64,000 nucleotides of DNA, from positions 423,001 through 487,000 of the forward strand of contig KZ111141.1 in assembly GCA_002077045.2 (NCBI GenBank), read 5' to 3'. Position 1 is the stretch's first letter, and every line of letters begins with the position of its first letter. Under the pieces are notes generated by a model, which saw only the letters and a program-made list of their open reading frames with translations, ran no database searches and was not told where the DNA came from. The position numbers and the translations under genes were made by a program. Of this stretch, positions 62,264 to 64,000 are shown one piece after another. This DNA comes from Rachicladosporium sp. CCFEE 5018. Lineage: Eukaryota; Ascomycota; Dothideomycetes; Cladosporiales; Cladosporiaceae.

Positions 62264-64000
62264 ATGTCTCTCCTTCTCAATCAAGACTTCACGATCTACA
62301 ATCTCCGCCTTGCCTATCTGAACACCAACCCAGACGGCGTCGCCGAACGCCTGATCACACTCCCGACCTCTGTACTCCATGAACCCGCCTTCCGCGCGGC
62401 CGGCTGGCTTCCGGACACCGCAGCAATCAAACGGTGCTACAGCCCCCCAATCCCGACTACAGGAGCCGCAGACTACTTCTCCCGACCCACTCGACAAGCA
62501 GCACTCGTGGATAGCCCAGAGGAAACACATGGCGGACTCGTGACAGGTCACAGAGGGAGCGAGGATACGATCAACGCAGGTGTATTGGGCGAGAAAGAGA
62601 GAAGACGACGAAGGCAGAAGGAACGGGAGGGTGAAGAAGATGACTCTAGCGACTTGAGCGACGATAGCGAGGACGAGGACACGGCTGCGCAGAGTGTAAG
62701 GTTTGCTAAGATGCCGGTCAGGAGGAGAGAGGGTAGCAGCCCGTCGATCAAGGAGAGAAAGCCTGAGAGACAGACCAGTGATCGCTTGGAGGTTGGTGGG
62801 CCGGAGGTGAAAGTCATCAGTCCGAGTTTCAGGCAGCGGACTGATAGCCTGGGGAACGCGAGTAAGCCAATCACGGGGCGGCCAAGGAGAGACACGACTA
62901 CCAGCTCGGAGATGTCGAGCGACAATGACATGCTGGACGTCTCCACTGCATTCAAGAGGAAACCGCCTTCACGAGCTGGAAGTCGGCCTGTCGATCGTAC
63001 AACGCCAATTACGGAAGAGGATCCCAATGATCCTGAGCTAGACGATGAGGAGGATGAAGAGGTTGCTGAAGCTAGTGACTTGAGTGACGAGTATGACGGA
63101 GACGACATTGCTGTGCCGTCACCTAATCTACTGGGTGGCCATGTAGCGACTACCTCGTCACCTCCACAGTATGACTTGAATGTGCCTCCTGCGATTACGC
63201 CTACACACTCTTCGCCTCGGAAGAATTCGAAAGATTCTCTTCCGAAACTGCCACGACTGCCATCTAACCGGCCGATGAGCACTGTGCCTCCTCGTAGCCT
63301 ACTGACCATAGGACTCAAGGGTGACAGCGGTACTGCGACAGACGAGAAGCCTTTTCAGAAACACGCCCAGCTATCTGGCAAGGGCGAAGCAAGTCCTCTA
63401 TGGATCAAGATCTACTACCCGTTCTCTGATAAGCCCTCGAAACCATTGGAAGTACCGATCCGTCGGACGCTGCCATCTGATGCTGGGCCACCCACAGTCA
63501 GCGACCTCATCGGGTTGGCTTTGTATCGCTATGAAGAGGAAGAGGGCAAGCCTGTTCTGAAGCCGATTGATCAGAAGATCAGACGCTGGGAACTGCGCAT
63601 GGTTGATGATGGCGAGGTGGAGATGGATTTTTCAGCTCTTGACCGAGCAAAGCTCGTCACAGACTTCACGAGCAACAACAACAGGCCACCTCAGCGAAGA
63701 GCAAGAGACAAGCCATGGGATGAGTTCGGTCTCGTGCGCGCGGATGGCGATGACGACGACGAAGCAGAGTCTATTGCACCTGCTCCAGCTTTGCCAATCC
63801 GAGGAGTGCCACCTCCAATACCTACCCCTACTCTACCCTCCGAGAGCATGCCACCTCCCGCAGCTCCCAGCCTCATCCCGAACCGCAACCCCATCACCGG
63901 TCCTTCATTCGCCTTGGCCAAAGCAGCGATTCGAAAAGACTCCACACTGCTCGACGCGCCGCAAGCGCCTACAGCAACCTCTACGCCCCGCACCGGCGCC
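62264..64000 (+). CDS. AVO1: TORC2 subunit Sin1/Avo1, 5' part (runs off the window)
   Basis: Sin1/Avo1 is a core TORC2 subunit that helps recruit AGC-kinase substrates at the plasma membrane. The ATG at 62264 opens a frame that stays open for all 579 codons to the window end, without a stop. The N-terminus MSLLLNQDFTIYNLRLAYL with GVAERLITLPTS and AFRAAGWLPD is typical of fungal Sin1. A long acidic/Ser/Arg-rich region follows (DDSSDLSDDSEDEDT, DEYDGDDIAVPSPNLLGG). The conserved CRIM domain is at about residues 377-480 (SPLWIKIYYPF, PTVSDLIGLALYRYEEEEGK, WELRMVDDGEVEMDF, LDRAKLVTDF). After it come DKPWDEFGLV and a Pro-rich tract. The Ras-binding-like and PH domains expected at the C-terminus lie beyond the window. 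Confidence 0.93.
   Translation, partial: MSLLLNQDFTIYNLRLAYLNTNPDGVAERLITLPTSVLHEPAFRAAGWLPDTAAIKRCYSPPIPTTGAADYFSRPTRQAALVDSPEETHGGLVTGHRGSEDTINAGVLGEKERRRRRQKEREGEEDDSSDLSDDSEDEDTAAQSVRFAKMPVRRREGSSPSIKERKPERQTSDRLEVGGPEVKVISPSFRQRTDSLGNASKPITGRPRRDTTTSSEMSSDNDMLDVSTAFKRKPPSRAGSRPVDRTTPITEEDPNDPELDDEEDEEVAEASDLSDEYDGDDIAVPSPNLLGGHVATTSSPPQYDLNVPPAITPTHSSPRKNSKDSLPKLPRLPSNRPMSTVPPRSLLTIGLKGDSGTATDEKPFQKHAQLSGKGEASPLWIKIYYPFSDKPSKPLEVPIRRTLPSDAGPPTVSDLIGLALYRYEEEEGKPVLKPIDQKIRRWELRMVDDGEVEMDFSALDRAKLVTDFTSNNNRPPQRRARDKPWDEFGLVRADGDDDDEAESIAPAPALPIRGVPPPIPTPTLPSESMPPPAAPSLIPNRNPITGPSFALAKAAIRKDSTLLDAPQAPTATSTPRTGA

Noticed and set aside
62548..63318. 256-codon minus-strand Ser-rich ORF
   Set aside because: It is antisense to the acidic/Ser-rich part of Sin1, whose plus-strand frame is open to the window end with a clear CRIM domain.

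Overview
This is a nuclear stretch of a filamentous ascomycete (Pezizomycotina) genome. The evidence is a velvet-family regulator, a HET-domain gene, many short GT-AG introns (mostly 49-75 nt, often with a CTAAC or CTGAC branch motif), and fungal-type versions of DRS2, SUR1, ALG5, TAH18 and mL46. Placement in Dothideomycetes is only an impression. There is one 100-N scaffold gap (44785-44884). I found no tRNA, rRNA, CRISPR array or recognisable transposon.

Layout. 1-1627: a broken HET-domain gene. 2422-3879: a VelC/VosA-type velvet factor. 4105-8203: a gene-poor 4 kb tract. 8204-14275: a small hypothetical gene, a RING/ZZ/SH3 protein, a C2H2 zinc-finger protein and a small one-helix membrane protein. 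14535-30284: a dense housekeeping block with mL46, an NTF2-like protein, ALG5, PFS2, a class II aldolase-like enzyme, CTP synthase (URA7), TAH18, a two-RRM/RGG protein and ETF-beta. 30777-32432: a RING-H2 protein. 32711-34046: a head-to-head pair of paralogues. 34813-36706: a secreted subtilisin-like protease. About 37550-38045: a 15-bp-period minisatellite. 38214-45675: mitochondrial phosphate carrier, PDA1, a small glycine-rich protein, a MIPC-synthase-type mannosyltransferase (SUR1) and OMA1. 46208-64000: a hypothetical gene, two small ORFs, the flippase DRS2, an amidohydrolase, an unusual overlapping ORF pair, a Cdc4-type F-box/WD40 protein, a frameshifted ketopantoate reductase, a PRCC-like protein and the 5' part of a TORC2 Sin1/Avo1 gene that runs off the window.

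How the genes relate. There is no metabolic cluster. Several products are mitochondrial (mL46, ETF-beta, phosphate carrier, PDA1, OMA1), but they are interspersed as is usual in fungi. The most interesting locus is 32.7-36.7 kb. Two divergent paralogues of about 180 residues each appear to hold two tandem I9-like (subtilisin-propeptide/inhibitor-like) half-domains. They sit beside a secreted S8 protease whose own pro-region shows no recognisable I9 domain. A link between them is inferred from sequence pattern and position.

Several gene models need care: DRS2 has a 60-nt intron that keeps the frame open; OMA1 contains a false 428-bp duplication around the N gap; the ketopantoate reductase has a frameshift; the HET gene has two nonsense codons; and the Sin1 gene has no stop codon inside the window.
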